Assembly (NCBI RefSeq): GCF_001273845.1
Contig: NZ_JHBW01000067.1
Coordinates: 88,871 to 152,870, forward strand
Reading direction: 5' to 3'
DNA length: 64,000 nucleotides
Source: Leucobacter musarum subsp. musarum
GTDB taxonomy: Bacteria > Actinomycetota > Actinomycetes > Actinomycetales > Microbacteriaceae
The translations under genes and the position numbers were made by a program. Below are positions 56,141-64,000 of the stretch, one piece after another. The notes under the pieces were generated by a model. It made no database searches and was not told the DNA's origin. It was given only the letters and a program-made list of their open reading frames with translations. The first letter of the stretch is position 1. Every line of letters starts with the position of its first letter.

Positions 56141-57154
56141 TTAGGATCGCCGTCGCTTACTGGCCCAGACGTCGACCGCCACGGCGGCGACGATCAGCAC
56201 GCCCTTGATCACGTCCTGCCAGTAGGCGGGGACGGTCAGGATGTCGAGGCCGTTGTTGAGCGTCTGGATCAGCAGCAGACCGAGCGCGGTGCCCCAGACG
56301 GTGCCGCGACCGCCCATGAGGCTGGCGCCGCCGATGACGACGGCGGCGATCGCGTCGAGCTCGTACCCCTGACCGAGGTTCGGCGATCCGCTGATCACTC
56401 GCGACGAGAGCATGATGCCCGAGAGCCCGGCGAGCGCGCCGCTGATGGCGTAGACGCTGAAGAGCACGCGGCCCGTCTTCACACCGGCGATCTGCGCGGC
56501 GAGCGGGTTGCCGCCGACGGCGTAGACGCGCAGGCCGTAGCTCGTGCGACGCATGATGAGACCGAAGCCGACGATCGCGATGATCATCAGGATCACGGGA
56601 ACGGTGAGGCCGAAGACGCGCGTGTTGGCGAACTGACCGTAGTCGGCGGGGAGGCCGTTGATGGGGGCGCCGTCGCCGAGCACGAATGCCAGGCCGCTGG
56701 CGAGCGTGAGCATGCCGAGCGTGGCGATGAACGGAGGCACCTTCATCACCGAGACCACGAAGCCGTTGACCGACCCCGCGGCGAACCCGACGGCCACGGC
56801 GACGACCGGGGCCAGCCAGAGCTGATCCGGCGCGGCCTTCGCCGTAACGGCCGCCGCCATCGCACTCAGCGCGATCACGCTGCCGACCGACAGATCGATG
56901 CCGCCCGTGAGAATCACGAGCGTCTGCCCCAGCGCGATGAGCGCGAACGGAGCGGCGGCGATCAGAATCGTCGTCACATTGTCCACGGTGCCGAAGCGCG
57001 CGCTGCGGTAGAGGAAGAAGGCGATGATGAGCAGCATCACGATCACCATCGCGTAGCGGATCGCGAGTTCGCGGAACCAGGGGGCCGAGAATCGGCGCAG
57101 ATCGCCGCTCTCGGACACCGTCCGCATCACTTCAGTCTTCGTCGGGTTCGACAT
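56141..57154 (-). CDS. Sugar ABC transporter permease (RbsC type)
   Basis: A 337-residue permease. LVILTGGIDLSVGSVIALSAM and AVVIGGASLMGGRGTVWGTALG are the conserved cytoplasmic/periplasmic loops of the family. About 9-10 helices are present, with a short basic C-terminus (ASKRRRS). It begins one base after the ATPase stop codon, so the two genes are tightly coupled. It forms the channel of the importer that serves the polyol island. Confidence 0.93.
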   Translation of the reverse strand: MSNPTKTEVMRTVSESGDLRRFSAPWFRELAIRYAMVIVMLLIIAFFLYRSARFGTVDNVTTILIAAAPFALIALGQTLVILTGGIDLSVGSVIALSAMAAAVTAKAAPDQLWLAPVVAVAVGFAAGSVNGFVVSVMKVPPFIATLGMLTLASGLAFVLGDGAPINGLPADYGQFANTRVFGLTVPVILMIIAIVGFGLIMRRTSYGLRVYAVGGNPLAAQIAGVKTGRVLFSVYAISGALAGLSGIMLSSRVISGSPNLGQGYELDAIAAVVIGGASLMGGRGTVWGTALGLLLIQTLNNGLDILTVPAYWQDVIKGVLIVAAVAVDVWASKRRRS

Positions 57155-57155
57155 G

Positions 57156-58736
57156 TCATGCGTCCTTTCGCGGGGCCTCGGCGGCCGTTCCCGCTTCAGT
57201 GGCTTCGAGTCCGCTGGCGAGGCGGAAGATTCGGTCCTGCACCTCGGCGCGGGAGAGGTCGTCGGCGGAGAGCTCTCCGGCGACAGCGCCGTCGCGCAGC
57301 ACGAGCGCGCGGTGCGACAGGCTGAGGATCTCGGGCATATCGCTCGACGCCATCAGCACGGCCATGCCGCTCGCCGCCAGGTCGACGATGATGCGGTAGA
57401 TCTCGCTGCGCGCACCGACGTCGACGCCGCGCGTCGGCTCGTCGAGCAGCAGAACGTCGACGTCGTCGGTGAGCCACCGGGCGAGCACGACCTTTTGTTG
57501 GTTGCCGCCCGACAGCGTTTCCAGCGACTGATCGAGGCCACGGCTGCGCAGGCGCACCGAATCCATGACCTCTGAGATCTTCGCTCGGCGCACCCGCTGG
57601 CGCAGGAAGCCGGCGATCGAGAACTGGCCGAGGCCCGGCAGCGTGCCGTTGTCGAGTACCGACATCGGCAGTACGGCTCCGGCCCCCTTGCGGTCCTCAG
57701 GCACGAGGGCCATCTTGGCGTTGATCGCGGCTGACGGCTCCCCAGGCTTCACCTTCGCGCCGCGCACGCGCACCTGGCCGCTCTCGGAGCGGCGCACGCC
57801 GAAGACGGTCTCCATGAGCTCAGTGCGACCGGCCCCGACGAGCCCGGCCAGGCCCACAATTTCTCCGCGGCGCACACTCAGCGTGATGGGCTCGGCAGCG
57901 CCCGCAACCTGCAGCGCATCGAGTTCGAGCAGCACTTCATCAGAGGGAACGCCCCGGTCGGGGAAGAGGTCCTCGAGCTCGCGTCCGATCATCGCCGTCA
58001 CGATGTCGTCGTCAGTGAGGTTCGCGAGCGGCTGATCCTCGACCAGGTCACCATCGCGCAGCACGATGACCCGGTCGGCGATCGCACGGATCTCCTCCAT
58101 CTTGTGCGTCGTGAAGAGCAGCGCAACGCCGCGCTTGCGCAGCATGTCCATGACCTCGAGCAATCGGCCGACCTCGCGCTCGGAGATCGCGCTCGACGGC
58201 TCGTCGAGGAGGATCACGCTGGCGCCGGTGTTCGTCGCCTTGACGATCTCGATGATCTGGCGAATTCCGACGGGCAGGTCACCCATACGCGTGCGCGGGT
58301 CGATGTCGAGGCCGAACACCGCGAGCTGATCCCGCGCCTCATCGATCATCGCGCCGCGGCGCAACCCGAGCGGCCCCCGCAGTTCACGCCCGATGAAGAG
58401 GTTTTCGTAGACGGAGAGCTCGAGGATCGAGGCAAGCTCCTGCGGAACGATCGCGACACCGAGACGGTGCGCGGCCTGCGCATTGCCTGCGGGAAGCGGT
58501 GTGCCCTGCACGTGCACGGTGCCGGCATCGGGGCGGTACTGGCCCGATGCGATCTTCATCAGCGTGGACTTGCCGGCGCCGTTCTCACCCGCGAGTGCGG
58601 TGATCGTGCCTGCTTCCAGCGTCAGCGAGATTCCGCGGAGCACCGGAACTCCACCGAAGCCTTTGATGATGCCCGCGCACTCGAGCAGCGCGCCCGCAGT
58701 TGCGGTCGCAGGCTCGTTGGCTTGCAAGTCACTCAT
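57156..58736 (-). CDS. Sugar ABC transporter ATP-binding protein (RbsA type)
   Basis: A 526-residue duplicated ABC ATPase. The first half has GENGAGKSTLM and VILLDEPSSAI; the second has the usual degenerate P-loop GLVGAGRTEL, SGGNQQKVVLARW and LLLDEPTRGVDVG. In the first half the signature-like stretch is LPVGIRQIIEIVKA, as often seen in RbsA-type proteins. ATG 58736 follows GAGAGG; a GTG seven codons upstream is possible. It is divergent from sorC-2. Confidence 0.92.
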   Translation of the reverse strand: MSDLQANEPATATAGALLECAGIIKGFGGVPVLRGISLTLEAGTITALAGENGAGKSTLMKIASGQYRPDAGTVHVQGTPLPAGNAQAAHRLGVAIVPQELASILELSVYENLFIGRELRGPLGLRRGAMIDEARDQLAVFGLDIDPRTRMGDLPVGIRQIIEIVKATNTGASVILLDEPSSAISEREVGRLLEVMDMLRKRGVALLFTTHKMEEIRAIADRVIVLRDGDLVEDQPLANLTDDDIVTAMIGRELEDLFPDRGVPSDEVLLELDALQVAGAAEPITLSVRRGEIVGLAGLVGAGRTELMETVFGVRRSESGQVRVRGAKVKPGEPSAAINAKMALVPEDRKGAGAVLPMSVLDNGTLPGLGQFSIAGFLRQRVRRAKISEVMDSVRLRSRGLDQSLETLSGGNQQKVVLARWLTDDVDVLLLDEPTRGVDVGARSEIYRIIVDLAASGMAVLMASSDMPEILSLSHRALVLRDGAVAGELSADDLSRAEVQDRIFRLASGLEATEAGTAAEAPRKDA

Positions 58737-58915
58737 GATGCATGCACCTCTCTCCACGGCGAGCGGAGGTTTCTCGTCGTTCCGGCTCTGGGCCGCAGCG
58801 TTCGCGGCCCGTATAGGTTTCTATCATGAGTTGTAACATCTGAGAAACACTTACGCACATTTGAGCGGTGCTACAGTCATGATGACCCGCACCACCAGCC
58901 CAACGAAAGTGCCCG
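58737..58915. promoter_or_regulatory. Divergent control region between the transporter operon and sorC-2
   Basis: Two copies of ACATYTGAG lie at 58836-58844 and 58857-58865, exactly 21 bp apart (two helical turns): a candidate SorC operator. For the transporter strand, GTTACA (minus strand, at about 58837-58832) and TATACG further downstream give a weak promoter. For sorC-2, TACAGT (58872-58877) is a plausible -10. A 7-bp hairpin (GGGCCGC/GCGGCCC, 58790-58810) is in the transporter leader. Confidence 0.5.
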
Positions 58916-59875
58916 ATGAGCGAATCCGAGCGACGCATGGCCCTGGTGGCGACGCGCCACTACATTGATGGACTCTCGCGCATTGAAATCGCTGATGAGC
59001 TGGGCATTTCGAGGTTCGTCGTCGCCCGCCTGCTCGAGCAAGCGCGAGAGCGCGGGGTCGTCCGATTCGAGATCGCGTCGCCCGACGATATCGACCTGAC
59101 ACTCTCCGCACAGCTGCGCAGCGCGTACTCACTTCGTCACGCAATTGTTGTACACGCACCCAGCGGCGCAGACACCACGATGAAGGAGCGGCTCGGTACC
59201 GCCGCTGCACGACTCCTCGAGGAGGTCCTCCGTCCGGGTGAGGTGCTCGGACTCGCAGCCGGCCGCACCCTCCGGCAAATGGTGCGAGCCTGTGAACAGC
59301 TGCCGCCGGTAGACGTGGTGCAGCTCGAGGGAGTCGCAGCAGGGTTGCACGAGAGCGGCGTCGAACTCGTTCGTCGCGCCGCACGCGTCTCCGGCGGCAC
59401 CCCACACGCCCTCCTCGCCCCGCTGCTCACCCGTACCGCAGAATCGGCTGAGCTGCTGCGCGATGAACCTGCGGCCCGCGACACCTTCTCGCGTTTCGCC
59501 GAGGTCACCACCGCCGTCGTCGGCATCGGGAGTTGGAACCCCGAAGATTCGCAGGTGTCGATGCTCGCCGATCAACTCGGAATCAGGGATTCGCTGCTCG
59601 AGGCCGGCGTCCGCGCCGACCTCGGTGCCGTGCTCCTCGACGTCGATGGACAGGTCATCGAGCAAGCCACGGAACAGAGCATCGGCATCGACGCTGACGG
59701 ACTCCGCCGCGTCCCCCATGTTCTCGCCGTCGCAGGCGGCCCGCTCAAATTCGTCGCTGTGCGGGCAGCGCTGCGGAGCGGCCTCGTCCATTCCCTCGCC
59801 TGCGACGCGATCATGGCCCAAGCACTGATCGCCGACGCCACCCCAACCGATTCCGCACAGAGGAGCGATTCATGA
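58916..59875 (+). CDS. SorC-family regulator 2
   Basis: A 319-residue regulator paralogous to that at 53992-54939. The HTH is EIADELGISRFVVARLLEQA. The sugar domain has VLGLAAGRTLRQM, VDVVQLEGVAAGLHESG and GVRADLGAVLLDVDGQ. It heads an operon with an SDR and a PfkB kinase; its stop overlaps the SDR start by 4 bp. It is divergent from the Rbs-type transporter, which it probably controls. The inducer is likely the substrate or a phosphorylated product. Confidence 0.9.
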   Translation: MSESERRMALVATRHYIDGLSRIEIADELGISRFVVARLLEQARERGVVRFEIASPDDIDLTLSAQLRSAYSLRHAIVVHAPSGADTTMKERLGTAAARLLEEVLRPGEVLGLAAGRTLRQMVRACEQLPPVDVVQLEGVAAGLHESGVELVRRAARVSGGTPHALLAPLLTRTAESAELLRDEPAARDTFSRFAEVTTAVVGIGSWNPEDSQVSMLADQLGIRDSLLEAGVRADLGAVLLDVDGQVIEQATEQSIGIDADGLRRVPHVLAVAGGPLKFVAVRAALRSGLVHSLACDAIMAQALIADATPTDSAQRSDS

Positions 59876-60642
59876 AGTTCGAAGATCTGCGCGGGCGCAC
59901 CGCCGTCATCACCGGCGGAGGGCGTGGCCTCGGCTTCTCTCTCGCAGAAGCCCTCGCTGGTCAGGGAGTTCACGTCGCTCTGCTCGACATACTCCCAGAG
60001 GTATCCGGGCACGCAGAGGAACTGGCCGAGAAGTTTGGCGTGCGCGCGATCGGCATCACCACCGACGTGACCGATCCCGACCAGATCGAGGCGGCCTTCG
60101 ACCGTGTCACCGCGGAGATCGGAACACCGCAGATTCTGCTCACTGCTGCGGGCATCACGCTGCTCGAAGCGGCGGTCGACATCGATGCGGCCCAGTGGCG
60201 CCGCCTGCAGGCCATCAACGTCGACGGCACATTCTTCGTCGCCCAGGTGTTCGCGCGCCGCCTGATGGCCGCAGAGATGCCGGGCTCGGCGATCCTCGTC
60301 TCATCGATGTCGGCCAAGGTCGTCAACGTGCCGCAGCAGCAAACCGCCTACAACACGTCCAAGGCGGCAGTCGATCATCTCACCCGGTCACTCGCCGTCG
60401 AGTGGGCAGGCAACGGCATTCGCGTCAACGCAATCGCACCGGGGTATTTTCTCTCGGACATGACGAAGCAGTTCACCGAGTCGAACCCCGAGCTCGCCGC
60501 CGACTGGACGTCGCGCATCCCGCTCGGCCGCATGGGCGACCCTGGCGACCTCCACGGGCTCGTCGTGTTTCTCGCCTCGGACGCCTCGTCCTACGTGACG
60601 GCGCAGTCCATCGTCATCGATGGCGGGTACACTGCGCTCTGA
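59872..60642 (+). CDS. SDR-family oxidoreductase B
   Basis: A 256-residue short-chain dehydrogenase. TGGGRGLG binds the cofactor, SSMSAK supplies the catalytic serine, and YNTSK the Tyr/Lys pair. The end, QSIVIDGGYTAL, is typical. It differs from SDR A (49157-49915) but shares the same overall subgroup, near D-arabitol/sorbitol-type SDRs. AGGAG precedes the ATG inside the sorC-2 gene. It overlaps the kinase start by one base. Confidence 0.9.
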   Translation: MKFEDLRGRTAVITGGGRGLGFSLAEALAGQGVHVALLDILPEVSGHAEELAEKFGVRAIGITTDVTDPDQIEAAFDRVTAEIGTPQILLTAAGITLLEAAVDIDAAQWRRLQAINVDGTFFVAQVFARRLMAAEMPGSAILVSSMSAKVVNVPQQQTAYNTSKAAVDHLTRSLAVEWAGNGIRVNAIAPGYFLSDMTKQFTESNPELAADWTSRIPLGRMGDPGDLHGLVVFLASDASSYVTAQSIVIDGGYTAL

Positions 60643-61565
60643 TGAGCAATGCAGCTTCGGGCATCACCCGACCACCCCAGAGTCCCCGCGCCGTCGTCTT
60701 CGGCGAAGCCCTCGTCGATGTGATCGACGGCACCGCGTTTCCCGGCGGATCGCCACTCAATGTTGCCGTCGGGCTCAGCCGGCTCGGGGTCCCCACGCGC
60801 CTGGCGGCTCGCTTCGGCGACGACGCGCACGGAGCGTTGATCGCCGAGCACCTGCGCGCTTCTGATGTCGCGTTCCCCGAACCCGTCACCGGCGCCACGA
60901 CATCTCGGGCAGAGGTGGTGCTGAACGAGGCCGGACAGGCGCAGTACGAGTTCACGCTCGACTCTGCTCTCCCCGAGACCCCGCTCGACGGCGTCGAACT
61001 GGTGCACACCGGGTCACTGGGCGCCGTTCTCGCACCGGGATCAGACACGGTTGTGCGCGCCTTCGCCTCCGCGGCAGACGCCCTGCTCAGCTACGATCCG
61101 AACATCCGCCCCGCACTCATGGTCGATCACGCCGACACACTGCGACAGGTCGAATCACTCGCCGCTGCGAGCCACATCGTGAAGCTGAGCGACGAAGACG
61201 CCGAGTGGCTGTACCCCGGGAAGTCGGCCGACGACGTGCTCGAGCACTTCGTGTCGCTCGGTGCGAAGCTCGCGGTACTGACGCGCGGCGCGGCGGGGTG
61301 CCTCGCCCGCACCGCCACCGACGCCTTCACCGCGCCCGCCCCGAGCATCGTCGTCGCAGACACGGTGGGAGCGGGCGACTCGTTCATGGCCGCCCTCCTG
61401 GCCGCAGTGCTCGACGGTCCGCTCGCGGCGTTGCTGCGATCGACGTCGGTGCCGGATCGCGACGACGTCACCCGCGCACTCGAGTTCGCCGTCCGCGCCG
61501 CCGGCATCACTTCATCGCGCGTCGGGGCGAATCCGCCTTGGGCGCACGAGCTCGTCGCAGAGTGA
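60642..61565 (+). CDS. PfkB-family carbohydrate kinase (fructokinase-like)
   Basis: A 307-residue ribokinase-fold kinase. FGEALVDVIDG and FPGGSPLNVAVGLSRLGVPT form the sugar site of the fructokinase group; DTVGAGDSFMAALLA is the second PfkB signature with the catalytic Asp. It phosphorylates a ketose or similar sugar with ATP. The start overlaps the SDR stop by one base (TGATG), so the genes are coupled. It gives the island a second, structurally unrelated kinase beside the xylulokinase-like one. Confidence 0.9.
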   Translation: MSNAASGITRPPQSPRAVVFGEALVDVIDGTAFPGGSPLNVAVGLSRLGVPTRLAARFGDDAHGALIAEHLRASDVAFPEPVTGATTSRAEVVLNEAGQAQYEFTLDSALPETPLDGVELVHTGSLGAVLAPGSDTVVRAFASAADALLSYDPNIRPALMVDHADTLRQVESLAAASHIVKLSDEDAEWLYPGKSADDVLEHFVSLGAKLAVLTRGAAGCLARTATDAFTAPAPSIVVADTVGAGDSFMAALLAAVLDGPLAALLRSTSVPDRDDVTRALEFAVRAAGITSSRVGANPPWAHELVAE

Positions 61566-61677
61566 GCGGTCGACGCCTAACGGGAGGTCGGCGCGTGCGC
61601 TCAGCGCGAACACGCTTGGGCCCCGATCCGCAATCATTTCCAGCCACTTCATAGCAAACAATCAGAGACTGAGACGC

Positions 61678-62379
61678 ATGAACACTCAGCCAAAGGGACC
61701 CCGGATTCTCATCGTCGACGACGAACCCAGCATCCGCGAGCTGCTCAGCACGAGCTTGCGCTTCGCCGGGTTCGGAGTGCGCGCGGTCGGCAACGGCGCG
61801 CAGACCATCTCGGCCGTGCTCGAAGAGGAACCCGACCTCATCGTGCTCGATGTCATGCTGCCCGACATGAACGGGTTCAGCGTGACGAAGCGGCTGCGAT
61901 CTGCCGGCTACACCGCCCCCATCATCTTCCTGACGGCAAAAGACGACACGGAAGACAAGGTCGAGGGTCTCACTGTTGGTGGTGACGACTACGTCACGAA
62001 GCCGTTCAGCCTGGATGAGATTATCGCCCGCATCAAGGCCGTGCTGCGTCGCACGATCCAGGAGGATGAGGATTCGGTGCTCAGCGTCGGGCCCATCACG
62101 ATGGATCAGGATACGCACGAGGTCACCGTGCAGGGCGCCTCCGTTGAGCTCTCCCCCACTGAGTTCAAGCTGCTGCGCTACCTGATGCAGAATGCGAACC
62201 GCGTGCTCTCGAAGGCACAGATCCTTGATCATGTGTGGGAGTACGACTTCAACGGCGACGCCGGCATCGTGGAGTCGTACATCTCGTATCTGCGTCGCAA
62301 GCTCGATCCGCTCACCGAGGATTCACTGATCCAGACCAAGCGCGGCTTCGGGTACATGCTGAAGACCGAAGCGAAGTAG
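61678..62379 (+). CDS. OmpR-family response regulator
   Basis: A 233-residue two-component regulator. The receiver domain has ILIVDDEPSIRELL, the phospho-acceptor Asp58 (LIVLDVMLPDMNG), the switch Thr (IFLTAKDD) and Lys (VTKPFSLDE). The C-terminal winged helix is of the OmpR/PhoB type (LSPTEFKLLRYLMQNANRVL, VESYISYLRRKLD). It resembles actinobacterial MprA/TcrA regulators. Its kinase gene starts one nucleotide after its stop. Targets are unknown. Confidence 0.94.
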   Translation: MNTQPKGPRILIVDDEPSIRELLSTSLRFAGFGVRAVGNGAQTISAVLEEEPDLIVLDVMLPDMNGFSVTKRLRSAGYTAPIIFLTAKDDTEDKVEGLTVGGDDYVTKPFSLDEIIARIKAVLRRTIQEDEDSVLSVGPITMDQDTHEVTVQGASVELSPTEFKLLRYLMQNANRVLSKAQILDHVWEYDFNGDAGIVESYISYLRRKLDPLTEDSLIQTKRGFGYMLKTEAK

Positions 62380-62380
62380 C

Positions 62381-63883
62381 GTGGCTCGGCCCAACTGGAC
62401 CGAGCGTTGGGCCGACATCTCGCTCCGCGCGAAGATCACCGGCGTCACGGTCTTCATCCTCTTTCTCGGGTTGATCGTCGCGGGGGTCGGCACGCTCGCC
62501 GTGCTGCAGCCCATGCTGAGCTCGAATCAGACGCAGGCGCTTGAGCGTCTGCGCGCCGACCCGACCAATGCGCTCGGCCCGCTGGCAAATGTCAACGGTT
62601 TGCGTGCGCAAGACATCACGCAGGCACCGCAGGGCTACTACGTCGCTCAGCTCGATTCGTACGGCAACATCGTGCGCGACAACACGCTGAGCGCCGACGA
62701 CAAGAGCGTGCCGGTGGTGCCCGAAGGCGTGCTCTCGACCGACGCCGTGCTGCATGAGCTGGCGAACGGCATCGTGCCGCTCTACGCGGCGGATGGCACC
62801 AAGTGGAACGGCGTCGTGAAGCCGATCACTGAGAAGGGCCAGGTCGGCGGCGCACTGCTCGTCGCCATCTCGACTGCGCCCGTCACGCAGACGGTGGCGC
62901 AATACATCATCATCTTCACCGGGTTCGGCATCGCGGTGATTCTGCTCGGCGCCGCACTCACGCGCCTGCTCGTCACGGCGACGTTCCTCCCGCTCGCCGA
63001 GGTCGAGCGTACCGCGCTCGAGATCGCTCGCGGCGATTACTCCAAGCGCATCATGATCTCGAGCCCGCACACCGAGGTCGGGCACCTCGGTCAATCGTTG
63101 AACATCATGCTCGACCGGCTCGACGGATCGCTCGAAGACCGGGCCCGCACCATCGAACGCATGCGCCGCTTCATCGGAGATGCCAGCCACGAGCTGCGCA
63201 CGCCGCTGGTCTCGGTGCGCGGGTACGCCGAGCTGTATCGCATGGGCGCACTGCAAGAAGACGAGAACATCTCACAGGCGATGGAGCGCATCGAGAAGGA
63301 AGCGATCCGCATGACCTCGCTCGTCGAGGATCTGCTCGCACTCGCCCGCCTCGACGAACGCCGCCCGCTCGAGCTCGCGCACCTGCCGCTGAACCAACTG
63401 GCAACGGACGCCGCGCTCGATGCGCGCGCGCAGGCGCCCGACCGCGAGGTGACGGTGGTCGCGGACCCCGCCGAGCCCTCGGTAATCGGCGACGAGCACA
63501 AGGTTCGACAGCTCATGACGAACCTGCTCGGCAACGCGATGCGGCACACCCCCGACGGCGGCCCCATCGAGCTCGTGGTGTCGACGCCCACTCCTGAGCC
63601 TGACGGTAAGCCCGTCGCCCGGTTCGAGATCGTGGACCACGGTGAGGGCGTGCCCGAACAGATCCGAGACAAGATCTTCGGACGCTTCTGGCGCGCCGAT
63701 ACGTCGCGCAACCGCGAAACCGGCGGCTCGGGTCTCGGCCTCGCCATCGTGCGGTCGATCGTCGACGCCCACGGGGGCACCGTCAGCGTCCACGAGACGC
63801 CAGGTGGCGGTGCGACGTTCCGCGTCGACCTGCCAGGCGCCCCGGCCTCCGACGACACGGTGCCCGTGCCCCGCCTCGAGTAG
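62381..63883 (+). CDS. Sensor histidine kinase of the two-component system
   Basis: A 500-residue membrane kinase. TM1 is near residues 17-45, an extracellular sensor of about 130 residues follows, TM2 lies near 175-200, then a HAMP domain. The H-box DASHELRTPLVSVRGYAELY places the phospho-accepting His at residue 270. The ATPase domain has the N-box LLGNAMRHTPDGG, and G-boxes DHGEGVP and GSGLGLAIVRSI. GTG 62381 follows the regulator stop by one base. The signal sensed is unknown. Confidence 0.94.
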   Translation: MARPNWTERWADISLRAKITGVTVFILFLGLIVAGVGTLAVLQPMLSSNQTQALERLRADPTNALGPLANVNGLRAQDITQAPQGYYVAQLDSYGNIVRDNTLSADDKSVPVVPEGVLSTDAVLHELANGIVPLYAADGTKWNGVVKPITEKGQVGGALLVAISTAPVTQTVAQYIIIFTGFGIAVILLGAALTRLLVTATFLPLAEVERTALEIARGDYSKRIMISSPHTEVGHLGQSLNIMLDRLDGSLEDRARTIERMRRFIGDASHELRTPLVSVRGYAELYRMGALQEDENISQAMERIEKEAIRMTSLVEDLLALARLDERRPLELAHLPLNQLATDAALDARAQAPDREVTVVADPAEPSVIGDEHKVRQLMTNLLGNAMRHTPDGGPIELVVSTPTPEPDGKPVARFEIVDHGEGVPEQIRDKIFGRFWRADTSRNRETGGSGLGLAIVRSIVDAHGGTVSVHETPGGGATFRVDLPGAPASDDTVPVPRLE

Positions 63884-63917
63884 AGCCCCGGGCGCGAACG
63901 CGCGGGGCCCGGGGCTC
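63883..63917 (+). terminator. Terminator after the two-component operon
   Basis: GAGCCCCGGG (63883-63892, starting in the stop codon) pairs with CCCGGGGCTC (63908-63917); an inner CGCG/CGCG stem is present. There is no T tract. Confidence 0.72.
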
Positions 63918-63962
63918 GCGCCAGGGGCTCCGCGCCTTTCGTTGCACAGGAGAAATTCTATT

Positions 63963-64000
63963 TTGCGGTACGTTTCCCGGGGCGGTTTCAGGTGGTCGTT
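63963..64000 (+). CDS. Possible start of another gene, cut by the window edge
   Basis: AGGAG (63948-63952) is followed 10 nt later by a TTG codon and an open frame reading RYVSRGGFRWS to the edge. Only 12 codons are visible, so neither the start nor the product can be confirmed. Confidence 0.3.
   Translation, partial: MRYVSRGGFRWS

Overview
The window is about 64 kb of a high-GC Gram-positive (actinobacterial) chromosome. Gene content points to the family Microbacteriaceae, possibly a Leucobacter-like organism. The lines of evidence are a DUF3027/cold-shock gene pair, an XPB-type helicase next to a helicase-associated protein, a DtxR-type iron regulator, a UraA-type permease, an MTES_1575-like helicase/nuclease-fold protein, and many genes with a TANNNT box only 6-8 nt upstream of the start codon (a leaderless mRNA signature). 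The genus is an inference. I see no insertion sequence, prophage, CRISPR array or rRNA; one tRNA (Arg, CCT) is present.

Layout. 1-3059: small accessory and hypothetical genes, a candidate orphan small RNA on the minus strand (about 2119-2010), and a secreted Ig-like protein. 3072-9179: a ferric-siderophore locus on the minus strand (AraC regulator, two FecCD permeases, ATPase, binding lipoprotein, siderophore-interacting reductase), with a DtxR-like box in front of the regulator. DtxR itself is encoded at 28315-29007 with every metal ligand conserved. 9208-30214: mostly housekeeping genes (galU, acetyltransferase, 5-formyl-THF cyclo-ligase, FmdB zinc ribbon, uraA, CYTH protein, EamA exporter, gdhA, serC), a 1289-residue helicase-like protein lacking key Walker residues, a hydrolase/TetR pair sharing two near-identical palindromes, and an NlpC/P60 cell-wall protein. 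30307-36123: a sortase-assembled pilus locus (tip-like protein, LPLTG backbone pilin, class C sortase). 36356-41320: DUF3027, cold-shock protein and XPB region.

41382-61565 is a sugar-uptake and catabolism region. Its first part has a LacI regulator and a multiple-monosaccharide ABC transporter (MmsA/MmsB/ChvE type), followed by a YihS/AGE-family aldose-ketose isomerase, with similar palindromes before the regulator and the transporter. Its second part is a larger island. A tightly overlapping minus-strand operon encodes a SIS sugar-phosphate isomerase, a xylulokinase-like kinase, an Rpe-family epimerase, two zinc alcohol dehydrogenases and an SDR. Beside it lie an Rbs-type ABC transporter and two paralogous SorC-family regulators, one of which heads an operon with a second SDR and a PfkB kinase. 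The order of functions (import, oxidation, phosphorylation, epimerisation/isomerisation) suggests catabolism of a sugar alcohol or rare pentose/hexose that I cannot name from sequence. This is the best candidate for an undescribed system here.

The window ends with a two-component system (61678-63883), a strong terminator, and the probable start of another gene at the edge.
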